Shown here: positions 34,113-42,771 of the stretch, piece after piece
Position numbering within the stretch: position 1 is the stretch's first letter
Layout: each line of letters starts with the position of its first letter
DNA from: Pelomonas sp937871895
GTDB taxonomy: Bacteria > Pseudomonadota > Gammaproteobacteria > Burkholderiales > Burkholderiaceae_C
Reading direction: 5' to 3' (one strand)
NCBI RefSeq assembly: GCF_046348265.1
Contig: NZ_JAXMEO010000009.1
Length of the DNA stretch: 64,000 nucleotides
Program-made: the position numbers and the translations under genes
The notes under the pieces: generated by a model
What the model saw: the letters and a program-made list of their open reading frames with translations, nothing else
Databases searched by the model: none
Told to the model about the DNA's origin: nothing

Positions 34113-34195
34113 GGGGCTGAGGCCGGACACAGGGCGCCCAGTGGGCGCAGTGTGCCTGCCGAAGGGCTGTGGCGCGAGCCACAGCGCGGTCTGCA
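34113..34195 (-). repeat. structured dispersed repeat, copy B
   Basis: On the minus strand: TGCAGACCGCG, then a hairpin (CTGTGGC-TCGC-GCCACAG, 34167-34184), then the 54-base core (34113-34166) that matches copy A at 14465-14518 in 51 of 54 positions. The differences fall in or beside the stem, and pairing is largely kept. It lies between ilvE and the CHCC gene, in 234 bases with no gene. Confidence 0.8.
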
Positions 34196-34210
34196 GGACC
34201 GACCAGACTC

Positions 34211-34229
34211 CCCCGCGTTCAGCGCGGGG
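34211..34229 (-). terminator. possible ilvE terminator hairpin
   Basis: CCCCGCG and CGCGGGG pair with a TTCAG loop about 15 bases past the ilvE stop. No T-run follows on the minus strand, so it may be only a 3' stabilising stem. Confidence 0.4.
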
Positions 34230-34244
34230 AGCCTGGGCGAGGGG

Positions 34245-35180
34245 TCAACACACCGTGAGCCAATCGGCGTACTTGAGGTTCTGGCCCCCGACGATGTCGA
34301 AGAAGGCCTTCTGGATCTTCTCGGTGATCGGGCCGCGTGAACCGATGCCGATTTCGACGCGGTCGAGTTCGCGGATGGGGGTCACTTCCGCGGCGGTGCC
34401 GGTGAAGAAGGCCTCGTCGCAGATGTAGACCTCGTCGCGGGTGATGCGCTTCTCCACGAGCGGGATGCCGAGATCCTTGCAGATGTGGAAGATGGTGTTG
34501 CGGGTGATGCCGTTGAGGGCGCCGGCCGAGAGGTCGGGGGTGTAGACCGTGCCGTTCTTGATGACGAAGAGGTTCTCGCCCGCGCCTTCCGACACGAAGC
34601 CCGAGGCGTCGAGCAGCAGGGCCTCGTCGTAGCCGTCGTCGGTGGCTTCCATGTTGGCCAGGATGGAGTTGGTGTAGTTGGACACCGTCTTGGCCTGCGT
34701 CATGGTGATGTTGACGTGGTGGCGCGTGAAGGAGCTGGTCTTGACGCGGATGCCGCGCTTCATGCCCTCTTCACCGAGGTAAGCGCCCCAGGCCCAAGCG
34801 GCGACCATCAGGTGCACCTTGTTGCCCTTGGGGCTGACGCCGAGCTTCTCGGAGCCGATCCAGGTCAGGGGGCGCAGGTAACCGCTCTTGAGGCCATTGG
34901 CCTTGATGACGGCGCGCTGGGCCTCATTGACCTGCTCCTGGCTGAAGGGGATCTTCATGCGCAGGATCTTGGCGCTGTTGAAGAGGCGCTGGGTGTGCTC
35001 CTGCAAGCGGAAGATGGCCGTGCCGGCGGGGGTCTCGTAGGCGCGCACGCCCTCGAAAGCGCCGCAGCCGTAGTGCAGGGTGTGGGTCAGGACGTGGATC
35101 TTGGCGTCGCGCCAGTCGACGAGCTCGCCGTCCATCCAGATCTTGCCGTCACGGTCGTGCAGAGGAAGGGGGGCGGACAT
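34245..35180 (-). CDS. ilvE: branched-chain amino acid aminotransferase
   Basis: IlvE exchanges amino groups between glutamate and Leu, Ile or Val keto acids, using PLP. The 311 residues are of usual length, with Lys164 (QAKTVSNYTNS) as Schiff base, HTLHYGCGAFEGVRAY, SGFVSEGAGENLFVIKNG and FFTGTAAEVTPI. The start ATG at 35180 is clear. It is transcribed toward the zinc-finger gene, but copy B of the dispersed repeat lies between them. Confidence 0.96.
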   Translation of the reverse strand: MSAPLPLHDRDGKIWMDGELVDWRDAKIHVLTHTLHYGCGAFEGVRAYETPAGTAIFRLQEHTQRLFNSAKILRMKIPFSQEQVNEAQRAVIKANGLKSGYLRPLTWIGSEKLGVSPKGNKVHLMVAAWAWGAYLGEEGMKRGIRVKTSSFTRHHVNITMTQAKTVSNYTNSILANMEATDDGYDEALLLDASGFVSEGAGENLFVIKNGTVYTPDLSAGALNGITRNTIFHICKDLGIPLVEKRITRDEVYICDEAFFTGTAAEVTPIRELDRVEIGIGSRGPITEKIQKAFFDIVGGQNLKYADWLTVC

Positions 35181-35216
35181 CGGCAGGGCTCCAGGCGATT
35201 GGGGAAAGCCGGGATT

Positions 35217-35609
35217 TTAGGAGGCGGCTCCCGAGGAGTCTGCCCGCTCCAATCGCCACTCGACGAGCTTGCCCTTCTCCAGGCGCAACTCGACGCGGTC
35301 GCCCTGGGCGTCTTGCCAGGCGTAGCGCTTGCCCTCGCCGTCGAGCTTGCGCCCAAGGCTGCCGGCCAAGGCCAGCAGGTCCACGAGCTTCATGCCCGCA
35401 TGCAGCTTGGCGTGGAACATCACGGCGTTGGCCACGCTGCCGATGGGCGCGGCGCCGGCCTGCTTCATCACGCGCATCAGGCGCGACATCTGCAGCAGCA
35501 GCCAGAAGACGATGCCAGTGGTGGCGAAGATGACGCCCTGCCAGCCGAGCAGCAGGCCGCCGCCGATCAAGGCCACCAGGGCCAGGCCCACGCCCAACAA
35601 AGGATTCAC
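35217..35609 (-). CDS. small membrane protein of unknown function
   Basis: The 130-residue protein has two adjacent membrane segments (VNPLLGVGLALVALIGGGLL and GVIFATTGIVFWLLLQMSRL) and a basic then acidic cytoplasmic tail. The start is GTG at 35609, overlapping the preceding stop by four bases (GTGA), so it is coupled to the monooxygenase-like gene. No family is assigned with confidence. Confidence 0.75.
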   Translation of the reverse strand: MNPLLGVGLALVALIGGGLLLGWQGVIFATTGIVFWLLLQMSRLMRVMKQAGAAPIGSVANAVMFHAKLHAGMKLVDLLALAGSLGRKLDGEGKRYAWQDAQGDRVELRLEKGKLVEWRLERADSSGAAS

Positions 35610-35989
35610 GTCGAGGGGTCCTGCGGGTCTGCCGTCCCGTCGCTGCGCTGCCACTCGTAGGCGCGCTCAACCTTGGCGACGCGGAGCGTGTAGTGGGCAT
35701 ACCAGTCGCGCCGGCCGGTGTCGCGGGCGATCTGGTGCTCGGCATTGCGGCGCCAGGCGGCGATGTCGGCCTCGCTGGCCCAGTAGGAGACGGTGATGCC
35801 CAGGCCATCAGCACCTCGCGCGCTCTCGGCCCCGAGGTAGCCGGGCTGCTGCGCGGCGAGCTCGACCATGCGGTCGGCGGTGGTGCCATAGCCGGCGTCA
35901 ACCGCCGTGCGCTGGCTGGTGAAGATGACCGCGTAATAGGGCGGAGCGGGCAGCCGCTCAGACGGCGGTTCGGGCAGTCGCTCAGCCAC
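35606..35989 (-). CDS. ABM-type (antibiotic biosynthesis monooxygenase-like) protein
   Basis: The 127-residue protein has a dimeric alpha/beta-barrel signature: YYAVIFTSQRTAVDAGYG, MVELAAQQPGYLGAESAR, and GITVSYWASEADIAAWRRNAEHQIARD. Such proteins include quinone monooxygenases and haem-degrading enzymes, but many have unknown roles. The start is taken as GTG at 35989, overlapping the PilZ gene end by eight bases; no strong ribosome site is seen. Confidence 0.8.
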   Translation of the reverse strand: MAERLPEPPSERLPAPPYYAVIFTSQRTAVDAGYGTTADRMVELAAQQPGYLGAESARGADGLGITVSYWASEADIAAWRRNAEHQIARDTGRRDWYAHYTLRVAKVERAYEWQRSDGTADPQDPST

Positions 35990-36416
35990 CGACTTTGAGC
36001 AGCACGCAGCGCACCCACTGGCCGTTTTCCAGCGCCTGCTGGTGCTCACGCAGGAACTTCTCGGCCGACGAGTCGGAGGAGATGAAGCGCATGCCGTGCA
36101 CGATGCCCATGCGGTCGGCCGGGCGCGACCAGGCGCGCTCGACGATGGCATTGGAGAAGTACATCTGCTCGTCGTCATTGGGCTCGACGTCGGCCTTGCC
36201 GAGCAGCAGCACGACCTCGTAGCGCCCGTCTTCCAGCGGTTCCATCGGGCTGGTCATCAGCTGGATGCCGCCGTCACTGAGGTTGAGCACCAAGCCTGCG
36301 GGTCCCTTGCCAAAGGTGACCGGTTTGAACACCCAGCCCGGCAACGAATCGGCATCGTGCTGGGCACCGGGCAAGTCGGTGCGCACGTGTTGACGAAGCT
36401 CGGAGTAATCGGGCAT
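35982..36416 (-). CDS. PilZ-domain-like protein
   Basis: The 144-residue protein carries an RxxxR (RQHVR, about 8-12) and NLSDGG (NxSxxG), the two c-di-GMP contact motifs of PilZ domains, followed by beta-rich MTSPMEPLEDGRYEVVLLLG. It may be an effector of the c-di-GMP network to which the EAL protein at 971-3109 belongs. The start ATG at 36416 follows GGAG. It lies 74 bases after the radA stop, and is co-directional. Confidence 0.72.
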   Translation of the reverse strand: MPDYSELRQHVRTDLPGAQHDADSLPGWVFKPVTFGKGPAGLVLNLSDGGIQLMTSPMEPLEDGRYEVVLLLGKADVEPNDDEQMYFSNAIVERAWSRPADRMGIVHGMRFISSDSSAEKFLREHQQALENGQWVRCVLLKVGG

Positions 36417-36490
36417 GAACGGGCTCCAGGATGGACGTCTGCGGATGCTAAGCAGACTTGCGGCGAAGTGGGCGCTCGCGTGACTCGGGA

Positions 36491-37855
36491 TCAACCCAGC
36501 CCCCGCAGAACCGTGATGGCTTCCTCGATCCGGTCCACAGCATGCAGCGTCAAGCCCTCAATTGGCTTCTTGGGCGCATTGGCCTTGGGGACGATGGCAA
36601 CGCTGAAGCCCAGCTTGGCAGCCTCCTTGAGCCGCTCCTGCCCACGCGGCGCGGGGCGCACCTCGCCGGCCAGGCCCACCTCGCCAAAGGCGATGAAGCC
36701 ACGCGGCAGCGCCTTGCCGCGCAGGCTGCTTTGAATGGCCAGCAACACGGCCAGGTCGGCCGCCGGCTCGCTGATGCGCACGCCGCCCACGGCGTTGACG
36801 AACACGTCCTGGTCGCCGGTGGCCACCCCGGCGTGGCGGTGCAGGACGGCCAGCAGCATGGCCAGCCGGTCCCGGTCCAGGCCCACCGACAGCCGTCGCG
36901 GGCTGACACCGCCACTGTCCACCAGGGCCTGCAGTTCCACCAGCAGCGGCCGCGTGCCTTCCAGCGTCACCAGCACACAGCTGCCCGGCACGGGCTCGGC
37001 GTGGGTCGAAAGAAAAATCGCGCTCGGGTTGGTGACGCCCTTGAGGCCCTTTTCGGTCATCGCGAAGACGCCAATTTCATTGACGGCGCCGAAGCGGTTT
37101 TTGATGGCGCGAACCAGGCGGAAGCTGGAGTGCGTGTCGCCCTCGAAGTACAGCACCGTGTCCACGATGTGCTCCAGCACGCGCGGGCCGGCGAGGCTGC
37201 CCTCTTTGGTGACGTGGCCCACCAGCACCATCGCGCAACCCGTGGCCTTGGCGGTGCGCGTCAGCTGGGCCGCGCACTCACGCACCTGGGCCACCGAGCC
37301 CGGCGCGGAGCTGAGCTGCTCGGAGTACAGGGTTTGGATCGAGTCGATGACGCAGAACTCGGGCGCCTCGGCCTCCAGCGTGGCCAGGATCTTTTCAAGG
37401 TTGATCTCGGCCAGCACGCGCACCTTGTTGCCGGCAAGCCCGAGGCGGCGCGAGCGCATCGCCACCTGTGCCCCGCTCTCCTCGCCCGTCACGTAGAGCA
37501 CCTTGACCGACTGGCTGAGCGACTCGATCGCCTGCAAGAGCAGCGTGGACTTTCCGATGCCGGGGTCGCCCCCGATCAGCACCACCCCACCCGCCACGAT
37601 GCCACCGCCCAGCACCCGGTCCAGTTCTTCCTGACCCGTGGGCGTGCGCTCAAAGTCCGTCGCCTCGATCTCCGAGAGCGTCGCCACCGGCTGGCTCTTG
37701 GCCAGCGACTGGTAGCGGTTCTTGCCGCTGCCGGGCGTCTCGGCCACGCTCTCGACCAGCGTGTTCCAGGCTCCGCAGCTGGGGCAACGCCCAAGCCAGC
37801 GCGGCGTGCTGGCGCCGCAATCGGAGCAGGTGAAGAGGGTCTTGTCTTTGGCCAT
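36491..37855 (-). CDS. radA: DNA repair protein RadA
   Basis: The 454-residue RecA-related branch-migration protein has an N-terminal zinc finger with Cys10, 13, 24 and 27 (CSDCG, RCPSCGAW), Walker A GGDPGIGKST (95-104), the RadA KNRFGAVNEIGVF motif and a C-terminal Lon-like domain (GEVGLAGEVRPAPRGQERL). It is full length. The start ATG is at 37855. A GC drop begins just upstream of this gene. Confidence 0.96.
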   Translation of the reverse strand: MAKDKTLFTCSDCGASTPRWLGRCPSCGAWNTLVESVAETPGSGKNRYQSLAKSQPVATLSEIEATDFERTPTGQEELDRVLGGGIVAGGVVLIGGDPGIGKSTLLLQAIESLSQSVKVLYVTGEESGAQVAMRSRRLGLAGNKVRVLAEINLEKILATLEAEAPEFCVIDSIQTLYSEQLSSAPGSVAQVRECAAQLTRTAKATGCAMVLVGHVTKEGSLAGPRVLEHIVDTVLYFEGDTHSSFRLVRAIKNRFGAVNEIGVFAMTEKGLKGVTNPSAIFLSTHAEPVPGSCVLVTLEGTRPLLVELQALVDSGGVSPRRLSVGLDRDRLAMLLAVLHRHAGVATGDQDVFVNAVGGVRISEPAADLAVLLAIQSSLRGKALPRGFIAFGEVGLAGEVRPAPRGQERLKEAAKLGFSVAIVPKANAPKKPIEGLTLHAVDRIEEAITVLRGLG

Positions 37856-37987
37856 GGCGGCAATGCAATGGGCTACGAGCGCTCAAGCGGTTGGCACAAA
37901 CGACTCGGTTCCAAGGAGCCACTTTCGCCCTCATTGAATTTCAGGTGCAACTGTGCACCGATGAGCCGTAACGACACCAAATGCAAC

Positions 37988-38776
37988 TCAGGTCGTTCGC
38001 AGCGCATATGCACGCAAGTCGTCTACCGAGATCTCCGTCGAGGGCGACAGGACGTAGTGCTTTTCGTCGACAACTTTCACCTGTCCATCGGACAAGGTCA
38101 GCTCAAACAATGCGATTCGCTCGCCAGCCATGAACTGGGCTGAGACAGCACGGCATATCAAGTTCGGAAACTTCTGGGCGCAGCAGGCGAAGTCCTGACT
38201 TGATTGAACCACCCCATGCCGATCACTGCCGCCCTTGGCCTGCACTGGCACGACGAACTGTCTGCCGGTCCGATCTACGCCGACATAGATCTCGTCGATC
38301 TCGATCTGGCCGATACCCTCGACAGTCGTACGCAAATGGTTTTGCAGCGAGAAAGCAGTGATTCCAAGGAACAAGTCAATGAGCCTGTTATATCGAACTC
38401 GTGCCAAAAGCGCCTGTTCGTCACCCAGTGCATTGGCGCCGATGATTTCTGGCGTCGCATCGGGAATCTTGATGGCAAGCAACTCCGCGCGAGGCTCAAT
38501 GCGTGCGACAGGAACACAGCGAAACCGATACCGAGCGCGACCTGCCCCCTCGATGATCCACTCGTGCCCGGACGGGGCCTTCGCACGAATTGCATCAGGA
38601 AGATCGCTGCGGTAGCGGAAGGAGTAGATGGCATCACCCAAGTTCTTGGGAACGGCCAATCCCTCGGATGTTGCGATCTCCACCAACTCCTCGCGTCCAA
38701 ACTCGAACGATTGGTCGTTTGACGTGAAGTGCCGAAGAAACACTGCCTCAATGAGAGCGCTGTAGCGATTTGCCAT
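37988..38776 (-). CDS. putative type II restriction endonuclease (PD-(D/E)XK-like)
   Basis: The 262-residue protein is encoded 12 bases behind a C5-methyltransferase. Its core IEIDEIYVGVD...FVVPVQAKGG gives E159/D161 and Q179-x-K181, the usual nuclease arrangement with Gln in place of the second acid. The rest has no recognisable domain. Its ribosome site (AGGA) overlaps the methyltransferase stop. GC is visibly lower (53 % in a counted line) than in the flanks. The assignment as the cognate endonuclease rests on pairing plus the motif. Confidence 0.72.
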   Translation of the reverse strand: MANRYSALIEAVFLRHFTSNDQSFEFGREELVEIATSEGLAVPKNLGDAIYSFRYRSDLPDAIRAKAPSGHEWIIEGAGRARYRFRCVPVARIEPRAELLAIKIPDATPEIIGANALGDEQALLARVRYNRLIDLFLGITAFSLQNHLRTTVEGIGQIEIDEIYVGVDRTGRQFVVPVQAKGGSDRHGVVQSSQDFACCAQKFPNLICRAVSAQFMAGERIALFELTLSDGQVKVVDEKHYVLSPSTEISVDDLRAYALRTT

Positions 38777-38788
38777 TTCGGTTCAGTC

Positions 38789-40060
38789 CTACCAGAGGGG
38801 CAAGGTTGCCGAATCCTCGACGCCCCTGCGAAGCCGCTGCGGAATGACGTGGCGCGAGACCCCGAAGTACTCTGCTGCCTCGCCCATATTCATCGTGAGC
38901 AGCGCGGGGTCGCCAGTCGAAACACTCGCTGCCGGCCGATGCGGCTGCAACTCCATCGCGCGCAACAACTGCGCTGCTACGGCCCGGGCCAACCGGGGGG
39001 GCACGCTGTTTCCTACTTGCCGAAACCCATGCCACTTCGTTGTGTGCATCCGAAACCAGTCCGGATAGGAGTGCAGGCGCGCGGCCTCTCTCACCGTGAT
39101 TACTCGTTCTGCAAAGGGGTGAATGGGCCTCGCAGAAGTGAACGCCCCTCGCGCACTGTCCGTGCCAGCTCGCAGGGTGTTGCACAAGCCAGCAGGGTCC
39201 AGCTTGCGAAACCGACTTACAGGCTCCGACTTCCCCCATGGCGTCATGCCAAAGCGCTGTTTAGAAACTTCGCTGTGCTCGGTGCGCATGCTTCCGGTCA
39301 GAAGTCCGACGTCGTAGACACGCTCATAACTGAAATCGTCATCATCACGCGCTAAACCGCGCAACTGGCGCGCGTACATGGAATCGGTACCCCATCGCAC
39401 GCGAACTGTGTCTTGATGCAGAAGCTGTTCGAAATCGTCTGCGTCTGGCAAGTCGCCAATTGCCTCCCAAACCGTCACGCCCTGCGCGATGGGTTGCGGA
39501 TAGCAGGGCGTCATCTGCCCCCGACGCGTCGCCAGCAGAAAGAGTCTTTCTCGTCGCTGCGGCACGCCAAATTCAGCAGCATTCAAGACGCGGTACGGCT
39601 GCAAGACGTTGTAGCCTGCTAGGTCGAGAGCCTCGATCAATTCAGTGAGAAAGCGAGCATGCTTTCCGAGTGTCAGACCCTTGACGTTCTCGAAGACGCA
39701 ATAGCGTGGCTGCAACTCTTGAACGAGTCGGACGAACTGCATCACCAGCAAGTTTCTAGGGTCCTCTAGAAGGCGTTTTCCAATGAGAGAGAAACCCTGG
39801 CAGGGCGCTCCGCCAAAGACGACATCGATCTCTTGTTTACCGAGGCTCGCACGGCGACGGATGTCATCGCCCGAAAGGTCGACAACGCTTGCACATATCG
39901 TGGCGGTATGCGGAAAGTTGAAACTGTGGGTGGCACAGTGGACCGGATCGATTTCGACGGCGGCAGCCACATCGAAGCCCGCTTGTTCGAAGCCAAGCGA
40001 CATTCCACCGGCCCCTGCGAACAGGTCGATTCCGATAGGTCGACGGGAAGAAGCAACCAT
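38789..40060 (-). CDS. C5-cytosine DNA methyltransferase with C-terminal helical tail
   Basis: The 423-residue methyltransferase has motif I DLFAGAGGMSLGF (12-24), motif IV GGAPCQGFS with catalytic Cys87, motif VI ENVKG (124-128), motif VIII QRRERLF (168-174), a target-recognition region (about 200-310), and motif X QVGNSVPPRLA. After motif X, about 45 residues end in MGEAAEYFGVSRHVIPQRLR, a helix-turn-helix-like piece not normal for this family. The start is ATG at 40060 (MVASSRRPIG). Lower GC than neighbours suggests transfer. Recognition site unknown. Confidence 0.92.
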   Translation of the reverse strand: MVASSRRPIGIDLFAGAGGMSLGFEQAGFDVAAAVEIDPVHCATHSFNFPHTATICASVVDLSGDDIRRRASLGKQEIDVVFGGAPCQGFSLIGKRLLEDPRNLLVMQFVRLVQELQPRYCVFENVKGLTLGKHARFLTELIEALDLAGYNVLQPYRVLNAAEFGVPQRRERLFLLATRRGQMTPCYPQPIAQGVTVWEAIGDLPDADDFEQLLHQDTVRVRWGTDSMYARQLRGLARDDDDFSYERVYDVGLLTGSMRTEHSEVSKQRFGMTPWGKSEPVSRFRKLDPAGLCNTLRAGTDSARGAFTSARPIHPFAERVITVREAARLHSYPDWFRMHTTKWHGFRQVGNSVPPRLARAVAAQLLRAMELQPHRPAASVSTGDPALLTMNMGEAAEYFGVSRHVIPQRLRRGVEDSATLPLW

Positions 40061-40154
40061 ATTGGGGCCTGTGAAGTTCGGTACACCTACGCGCAGCAAC
40101 GCGGTTCATCGACCATTGTCCACGTCGCATACATCCTTCGGGTTCGCATTTGCC

Positions 40155-40886
40155 TCATGCCGGATGTAGCGGCATGCGAAGGACTTGCACGAGCGCCTGC
40201 GGCAGCGAGTCCGCTTGCGGCAGCCAATGGTCTACCGCCGCGCCCACCAGCACGCCCGCCAGCCATAGCGCCAGCGCACCGCGCCAGGTGTGCGCCAGCG
40301 CCGTGGCCAGCCAGCCTTGCCGGCCAATGTCGGCCTGATGCCGCCAAGCGAGGCCCGCAGCAGCCGAGGCCAGCGCCACCTCGACCGTGACGCTGAGCAG
40401 CACCTCGACGCCAAACAGCGCCGTTACCCCAAAGCCCAGCACCGCCGCCAGCGCCAAGGCCACGGTGATGGCCAGCGCCAGCGGCACCAGCACCACCGCA
40501 GCTTCGTCGGCGCCAGCCGCTGCCTCGACCAGCGAGCCCGCGCCGTCCAGGGCTCCTGCCGCCCCTTGCACGAGATCGACGCCCATCTCAGCCACATCCA
40601 CCACATCGGCGCCATCGCCGGTCTCGCGGCTCAACAAGTAGGCCGCCCACAGGCGCAGCAACAGCAGATAGACCGCATAGCCCACGGCCAGGCTCGCGGC
40701 ATAGCGCAGCGCCAGCGCCTCCACGCCCAGGCCACGCAGCAGCGCCGAAGTCCCCCACAGCGCCACCAGGCAGAGCAGCGCGATCAAAGCGACGTGCAGC
40801 CGCATCCAGCGGTGCGCTTGCAGCCAGCGACGCGTGGCCGCGCGGGCGTGGCGGCTGTGGAGCGGTGGCGGCGGCAGGGCACTCAT
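40155..40886 (-). CDS. membrane protein of unknown function, 243 residues
   Basis: About four to five membrane segments are visible (LHVALIALLCLVALWGTSAL, YAASLAVGYAVYLLLLRLWA, AVVLVPLALAITVALALAAV and others), with an acidic Gly/Ala linker (RETGDGADVVDVAEMG). It overlaps the MFS gene by four bases (ATGA), so the two are coupled. No family recognised. Confidence 0.75.
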   Translation of the reverse strand: MSALPPPPLHSRHARAATRRWLQAHRWMRLHVALIALLCLVALWGTSALLRGLGVEALALRYAASLAVGYAVYLLLLRLWAAYLLSRETGDGADVVDVAEMGVDLVQGAAGALDGAGSLVEAAAGADEAAVVLVPLALAITVALALAAVLGFGVTALFGVEVLLSVTVEVALASAAAGLAWRHQADIGRQGWLATALAHTWRGALALWLAGVLVGAAVDHWLPQADSLPQALVQVLRMPLHPA

Positions 40887-42091
40887 GGGCGAATTGTTGT
40901 CTCGGCGGCTACCCGCACATCAGCCGTCGCGTGCGGCCGCACCCACAGCACCAGCAAGCCCGCCGCCAGCAGCGCGCAGCTGGCCGAGAAGCCAAAGGCG
41001 AACGCGGCCGATACGCCCTCCCACAGCCAGCCAAACAGCACCGAGGCCGGCAGCAGCACGGCGCCGAGCAACAGGTTGAACCAGCCGAAGGCGGTGCCGC
41101 GCTGCGTGGCGGGCGCCAGGTCGGCCAGCAGCGCGCGCTCGACACCCTCGGTGGCGGCCATGAAGAGGCCATAGAGCCCAAACAGCAGGTAGAGCCGCCA
41201 GCCCGGCTCGGCGAACCAGGCCATGCCAACGTAGAAGAGCGCGTAGGCCACATAACCGGCGGTGAGCAAGCGCAGACGCCCGATCCGGTCGGACAAATGC
41301 CCCAGCGGCGTCGAGCACACCGCCGCCACGGCCGACACCGCCGCCCACAAGAGCGGCACCTGGGCCTCGCTCACGCCCAGTTCCTTGGCGCGCAGGAAGA
41401 GAAACATATTGCTGGAGTTGCCCAGCGTGAACACCGCGACCACCGCCAGGTAGCGGCGCAACGGCAGCGGCAGGCCGCGCCAGCGCCACTCGATGCGGGC
41501 CTGCGGCTGCGGCGGCGCGCCCGACTCCTTCAAGGCCGTGCTGAGCAGCAAACAAGCCAGCCCCGGCACCAAGGCCCACAGGAAGACCTGCTGCAGCGGC
41601 ACGCCGGCCGCCAGCAGTGCCGCTGCCAGCAGCGGGCCGATGACGGCCCCGGTGTTGTCCAGCGCGCGATGCAGCCCAAAGGCCAGGCCGCGTTGGTCGG
41701 GCGCGATGCTGGCGGCCAGAAGCGCGTCACGCGGCGCGGCGCGCACGGCTTTGCCGATGCGGTCCAGCACGCGCAGCAGCAGGAGCAGCGGCCACACGGT
41801 GGCGAAGGCGATCAGGGGCCGGGCCAGGCCCGCCACGCCATAGCCCGCCATGATCCACGGCTTGCTGCGGCCCGTGCGGTCGGCCCATACGCCGCTGACG
41901 AGCTTGAGCAGGCTGGCGATGGCCTCCGCCAGCCCTTCGATCAGCCCCAGCGCCTTGGGGCCCGCCATCAGCACGCCCGAGAGGTAGAGCGGAATCAGTG
42001 GGTACATCATCTCGCTGGCGCTGTCGTTGACGAGGCTGATCAAGCCGATCAGCCAGACGCTGCGGGGCAGCTGCAGGAGGGCACGGAGCAT
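40883..42091 (-). CDS. MFS transporter
   Basis: The 402-residue protein has 12 membrane segments. Typical features are SLVNDSASEMMYPLIPLYL near the start, the loop motif GVWADRTGRSKPW and the repeat GHLSDRIGRLRLL. ENT-like DRIGKAVRAAPRDALLAAS is seen in a subfamily sometimes linked to drug or metal export. The substrate is unknown. The start is ATG at 42091; GTG at 42109 with AGGG upstream is an alternative. Its end is coupled to the next membrane protein. Confidence 0.88.
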   Translation of the reverse strand: MLRALLQLPRSVWLIGLISLVNDSASEMMYPLIPLYLSGVLMAGPKALGLIEGLAEAIASLLKLVSGVWADRTGRSKPWIMAGYGVAGLARPLIAFATVWPLLLLLRVLDRIGKAVRAAPRDALLAASIAPDQRGLAFGLHRALDNTGAVIGPLLAAALLAAGVPLQQVFLWALVPGLACLLLSTALKESGAPPQPQARIEWRWRGLPLPLRRYLAVVAVFTLGNSSNMFLFLRAKELGVSEAQVPLLWAAVSAVAAVCSTPLGHLSDRIGRLRLLTAGYVAYALFYVGMAWFAEPGWRLYLLFGLYGLFMAATEGVERALLADLAPATQRGTAFGWFNLLLGAVLLPASVLFGWLWEGVSAAFAFGFSASCALLAAGLLVLWVRPHATADVRVAAETTIRP

Positions 42092-42138
42092 GGGGCCAAT
42101 GTAGGACACTCGACGCCCTGCCGTACGTTGGAGCCACC

Positions 42139-42771
42139 ATGGAATTCACCACTTGGTTGACCCTCTTTGCCGCCTGCTGGGCCATCAGCATCTCGCCCGG
42201 CGCAGGCGCGGTGGCGGCGATGAGCGCGGGACTGTCGCACGGCTTCCGGCGCGGCTACTTCATGACCTTTGGGCTGATCCTCGGCATCTGGACGCAGGTG
42301 CTGCTGGTGGGCGCGGGGCTGGGCGCCTTGATTGCGACGTCCGAGACGGCCTTTGCCGTCATCAAGTGGGCCGGCGTCGCTTACCTCATCTACCTCGGCA
42401 TCCAGCAGTGGCGCGCCCCAGCCAAGCCGCTGGTAGCGCAGCAAGCCGAAGGGGCCCTCGTGACACGGCGCCAGTTGGTGATGCGGGGCTGGGTGGTGAA
42501 CGCGCTCAACCCCAAGGGCACCGTCTTCCTGCTGGCCGTGGTGCCACAGTTCCTGAACCTCAAAGCCGAGCTCGCGCCCCAGTACCTGCTGATCGGCGCC
42601 ACGCTGGGCTTCACCGACCTCGTGGTGATGGGCGGCTACACGGTGCTGGCGGCTCGGGTGCTGGCGGCACTGAAGAGCGAGAGCCACATCAAGGCGCTGA
42701 ACCGCGTGTTCGGCTCGCTCTTCATCGTGGCGGGCAGCTTGCTCGCTTCCTTCAAACGTGCCGCCGACTGA
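42139..42771 (+). CDS. LysE/RhtB-family amino acid exporter
   Basis: The 210-residue protein has six membrane segments, the family start LFAACWAISISPGAGAVAAM and the conserved GLSHGFRRGY and NALNPKGTVFLLAVVPQF. It exports an amino acid such as threonine, homoserine or leucine; specificity is not clear. It overlaps the downstream EamA gene by 14 bases. It is divergent from the MFS gene with 47 bases between them. Confidence 0.9.
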   Translation: MEFTTWLTLFAACWAISISPGAGAVAAMSAGLSHGFRRGYFMTFGLILGIWTQVLLVGAGLGALIATSETAFAVIKWAGVAYLIYLGIQQWRAPAKPLVAQQAEGALVTRRQLVMRGWVVNALNPKGTVFLLAVVPQFLNLKAELAPQYLLIGATLGFTDLVVMGGYTVLAARVLAALKSESHIKALNRVFGSLFIVAGSLLASFKRAAD

